This document shows, in pieces, positions 13,049 to 14,850 of a DNA stretch of 14,850 nt. Both the position numbers and the translations under genes were made by a program. This DNA comes from Lactobacillus sp. (GTDB lineage: Bacteria; Bacillota; Bacilli; Lactobacillales; Lactobacillaceae). The stretch lies in NCBI RefSeq assembly GCF_014803895.1, contig NZ_JAAVAU010000020.1, forward strand, positions 1 to 14,850, read 5' to 3'. Position 1 is the first letter of the stretch. Every line of letters begins with the position of its first letter. Under the pieces are notes generated by a model that was not told where the DNA came from, ran no database searches, and saw only the letters and a list, made by a program, of their open reading frames with translations.

Positions 13049-13149
13049 AATCAATATTATCATTTTTAAAAGAATGTACAATCTTATAAATTTTAGGTTG
13101 AGTACTATTAACTTTAAAAATCCGATAAATATAATAGTTATCTAAGTTT

Positions 13150-13287
13150 TTAGGTTGATTTGATGCATTTTTCGATAAAATAAATACCATATTCTAGCGA
13201 ATCAAATATTAGCGAAATACGAGTTACTTTTTTAATGCTTTCATATGGTGCTATTTGAGTTTGCTTTAAGACAAACTTTTTATTCAT
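13150..13287 (-). CDS. Doubtful 45-codon open frame
   Basis: A frame from ATG 13285-13287 to TAA 13150-13152, encoding 45 residues that start MNKKFVLKQTQIAPYES and end YFIEKCIKST; the frame is open back to a GTG at 13324-13326 (58 residues). No acceptable ribosome binding site stands before either start (AGG is too close to both), no family is recognised and there is no terminator. It is just downstream of the Nudix gene on the same strand and could be the remnant of a gene. The rest of the 12986-13339 stretch holds only the palindromes above, two TAGCGAA repeats near 13176 and 13191, and a weak AAGACAAA/TTTGTCTT hairpin (13268-13303). Confidence 0.25.
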   Translation of the reverse strand: MNKKFVLKQTQIAPYESIKKVTRISLIFDSLEYGIYFIEKCIKST

Positions 13288-13339
13288 CCTAATATTTTGT
13301 CTTTCAGAAGAAGATAACCTAGCCACTTCCTAAAATAGA

Positions 13340-13780
13340 CTAAAAAAGCTCGTCTCGCTTACCATCTAAGATATGTTCGCTGATACTTTCATCAAAGTAA
13401 ACTGGCAAATCATGGTCAAAATTATAAGCTAAATCTGAATTTAGTAATTCTTTTTTTGTCATCCAAGTAAGTTGACCTTCATCGCTTGATTGTAACTCTC
13501 CGCTAAATTCGGTTGCGATATAAAAGAATACCAAGTAACGATGTTGTTCATGATCATAAAATTGCTTAACTCCTGCAAGTTTAGGATTTTTAATTGTTAA
13601 ACCAGTTTCTTCTTTTATTTCACGAACAACTGAATCATGGAATGATTCATGAGCTTCAACATGACCACCGGGAAATGTTAGTCCTGGCCAGATTGGATCA
13701 TTACGATTTAAGACTAAAATTTTATCTTTATTTTTAATCATACACATATTTGTTAAGGTTACAGGTTCTGTTCTACTCAT
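13340..13780 (-). CDS. Nudix hydrolase (MutT-like)
   Basis: A 146-residue Nudix protein. The Nudix box is perfect: G39-x5-E45-x7-R53-E54-x-x-E57-E58-x-G60-L61 (GHVEAHE...REIKEETGL), so it should be an active, Mg-dependent pyrophosphohydrolase of a nucleoside diphosphate derivative. The preceding LNRNDPIWPGLTFPGGH and the following region QFYDHEQHRYLVFFYIATEF are typical of the 8-oxo-dGTP diphosphatase (MutT)-like group, but substrate specificity in this group cannot be read from the box. The start ATG at 13778-13780 has TAGGAA six bases before. Its own promoter (TTGTTA, 17 bases, GATAAT) overlaps the guaB terminator. The stop TAG lies at 13340-13342, in a T-rich end with only a short possible hairpin. 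Confidence 0.93.
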   Translation of the reverse strand: MSRTEPVTLTNMCMIKNKDKILVLNRNDPIWPGLTFPGGHVEAHESFHDSVVREIKEETGLTIKNPKLAGVKQFYDHEQHRYLVFFYIATEFSGELQSSDEGQLTWMTKKELLNSDLAYNFDHDLPVYFDESISEHILDGKRDELF

Positions 13781-13811
13781 GCAGTTTCCTACTTTCTAAA
13801 AAATATATATA

Positions 13812-13840
13812 ATTATCATTACAGAAAAAGGCACTAACAA
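13812..13840 (-). promoter_or_regulatory. Probable promoter of the Nudix gene
   Basis: Minus strand TTGTTA (13835-13840) and GATAAT (13812-13817), exactly 17 bases apart. The -35 lies inside the arm of the guaB terminator hairpin, as in the LysR/NmrA-like gene pair at 2307-2356. Confidence 0.5.
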
Positions 13841-13864
13841 CAAGATTCAAATGCTGTTAATGCC
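13825..13864 (-). terminator. Intrinsic terminator of guaB
   Basis: Minus strand stem GGCATTAACA (13855-13864) / TGTTAGTGCC (13830-13839), one G.T pair, loop of 15, followed by five T (13825-13829). A second perfect hairpin (AAGAAAGTATG-TGC-CATACTTTCTT, 13877-13901) overlaps the guaB stop codon but lacks a T-run; it may protect the mRNA 3' end or pause transcription. Confidence 0.85.
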
Positions 13865-13899
13865 GTATATTGTACTAAGAAAGTATGTGCCATACTTTC

Positions 13900-14850
<951 letters not shown>

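Noticed and set aside
12945..13145. Plus-strand open frame of 66 codons
   Set aside because: Opposite the start of the 31-residue peptide gene and its palindromes; no RBS, Ile/Asn-rich composition of non-coding A/T DNA.

Overview
The window looks like chromosomal DNA from a low-GC Gram-positive bacterium, most likely a Lactobacillus of the acidophilus/crispatus/helveticus type. The reasons are strong A+T bias, AGGAGG-type ribosome binding sites, hairpin-plus-T-run terminators, and a secretory leader (ALLAVAPVA...VQA) typical of exported proteins in that group. The species is an inference; no rRNA or other marker is present.

Left part (1-3265, all minus strand): a cut-off short-chain dehydrogenase (SDR) with its own promoter under a PerR-box-like palindrome; then an NTF2-like small protein, a classical SDR and an atypical NmrA-like SDR that probably form one transcript read from about 2300 leftwards; then a LysR regulator closed by a good terminator.

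Middle part (3321-9559): a compact three-gene transcript, also on the minus strand, encodes a GlcU/RbsU-type sugar permease, a lipoprotein flavodoxin and a lipoprotein esterase, packed with gaps of 0-9 bases. Next to it a DHA2-type MFS exporter (minus) and a LysR regulator (plus) diverge from a region with nested palindromes. The LysR gene abuts an aldo/keto reductase tail to tail. The reductase sits 15 bases downstream of a flavodoxin gene that is broken by one extra G in a G8 tract.

Duplication and toxin-antitoxin part (9560-11260): a mazEF module lies between the broken flavodoxin and a closely similar second copy. It is bracketed by two related hairpin terminators in the same orientation and, further out, by two unrelated 11-bp tandem repeats. 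The intact flavodoxin copy has lost the glycine of its FMN phosphate loop.

Right part (11260-14850): about 500 bases of apparently decayed DNA; an exported Lys/Ser/Thr-rich protein split by a one-base frameshift in an A7 tract; a compact minigene on the minus strand encoding a 31-residue membrane peptide with strong RBS and terminator; a doubtful short ORF; a Nudix hydrolase whose promoter overlaps the guaB terminator; and the 3' 951 bases of guaB, which encodes an IMP dehydrogenase without the usual CBS pair.

A theme of the window is redox chemistry and stress: two SDRs plus one atypical SDR, an aldo/keto reductase, three flavodoxin genes, a drug exporter, mazEF and palindromic operators. 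The most unusual points are the lipoprotein flavodoxin/esterase/permease transcript, the reciprocal damage in the two flavodoxin copies around mazEF, the unlisted 31-residue minigene, and two separate homopolymer frameshifts that could be phase switches or sequencing errors.
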